Position numbers and translations under genes: made by a program. From JBIOUF01 sp044866695 (GTDB taxonomy: Bacteria > Actinomycetota > Actinomycetes > Propionibacteriales > Nocardioidaceae): DNA of 23,265 nt. The notes beneath the pieces are model-generated. The model was not told the DNA's origin. It did not search any database and worked only from the letters and a program-made list of their open reading frames with translations. Each line of letters opens with the position of its first letter. Position 1 is the stretch's first letter. Shown piece by piece: positions 23,146 through 23,265 of this stretch. Location: NCBI GenBank assembly GCA_044866695.1, contig JBIOUF010000122.1, positions 1 through 23,265 of the forward strand. Direction: 5' to 3'.

Positions 23146-23265
23146 CTACTCGCGCCGTTCGAGGTGGAACTGGCCGCCGGGTCGTCGGCGGATCAGGTAG
23201 CCGGTGGTGTGGGCGAGGGCGTGGTGTCTGCCGCAGATCAAGATGAGGTCGGCGAGGTCGGTGCG
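23146..23265 (-). CDS. C-terminal end of an HNH endonuclease (13E12/DUF222 type), cut by the window edge
   Basis: Only the last 39 residues and the TAG stop (23146-23148) lie in the window. The fragment reads DLILICGRHHALAH, the second half of an HNH motif with the metal-binding Cys and the His residues, then a short beta-strand tail ending HLERRE. This is the usual end of HNH proteins of the DUF222/13E12 repeat family, which are numerous in Nocardioides and mycobacteria and behave as mobile genes. The N-terminal part lies to the right of the window. The 179 bp between it and the membrane protein gene show nothing beyond weak inverted repeats. Confidence 0.7.
   Translation of the reverse strand, partial: RTDLADLILICGRHHALAHTTGYLIRRRPGGQFHLERRE

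Overview
The window looks like a chromosomal segment of a high-GC actinobacterium. I think a Nocardioides-like member of the Propionibacteriales is most likely, judging from the gene order (rplM-rpsI-glmM, then coaA/glmS-acpS-nnrD-alr, then tsaE-tsaB-rimI-tsaD), the many GTG starts, the likely leaderless promoters of the TAnnnT type just before start codons, and dispersed palindromic repeats between genes. The genus is an inference from style and synteny, not from a search.

Layout from left to right. Positions 1-355 hold no gene, only a cluster of palindromic repeats. A mannitol-type PTS permease (mtlA, minus strand) is divergent from a zinc-dependent medium-chain dehydrogenase, with a 254-bp regulatory region between them. 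An ABC-F ATPase follows. A second palindromic repeat cluster separates it from the convergent citrate synthase gene. Divergent from gltA is the ribosomal operon rplM-rpsI, with a long structured leader, running into glmM (TTG start). A DinB/DUF664-like gene is convergent with coaA; coaA is divergent from glmS-acpS. Three 32-bp tandem repeats precede nnrD. Then come alr, an alpha/beta hydrolase, a GNAT-TsaE fusion, tsaB, rimI and tsaD, largely joined by start/stop overlaps.

How the core genes fit together: GlmS and GlmM are two steps of the UDP-GlcNAc route and Alr supplies D-alanine, so all three feed peptidoglycan. CoaA makes the precursor of CoA, whose phosphopantetheine AcpS transfers to acyl carrier protein. 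NnrD repairs damaged NAD(P)H. TsaE, TsaB and TsaD make the threonylcarbamoyl-adenosine modification of tRNA, and RimI is a protein acetyltransferase commonly carried with them.

The right end (about 20375-23265) is accessory in character. After tsaD comes about 330 bp without a gene, then a two-gene unit: a 98-residue protein that appears to start at CTG behind a good Shine-Dalgarno, overlapping by ATGA a 515-residue protein. The latter has a C-terminal ImmA/IrrE (DUF955) metallopeptidase domain and an N-terminal half I do not recognise. Base composition drops clearly in the large gene. A small four-helix membrane protein and the C-terminal tail of an HNH endonuclease (13E12-type) complete the window. 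The two-gene ImmA/IrrE unit is the best candidate for an undescribed system, possibly defence or stress response; its function is not shown by the sequence.
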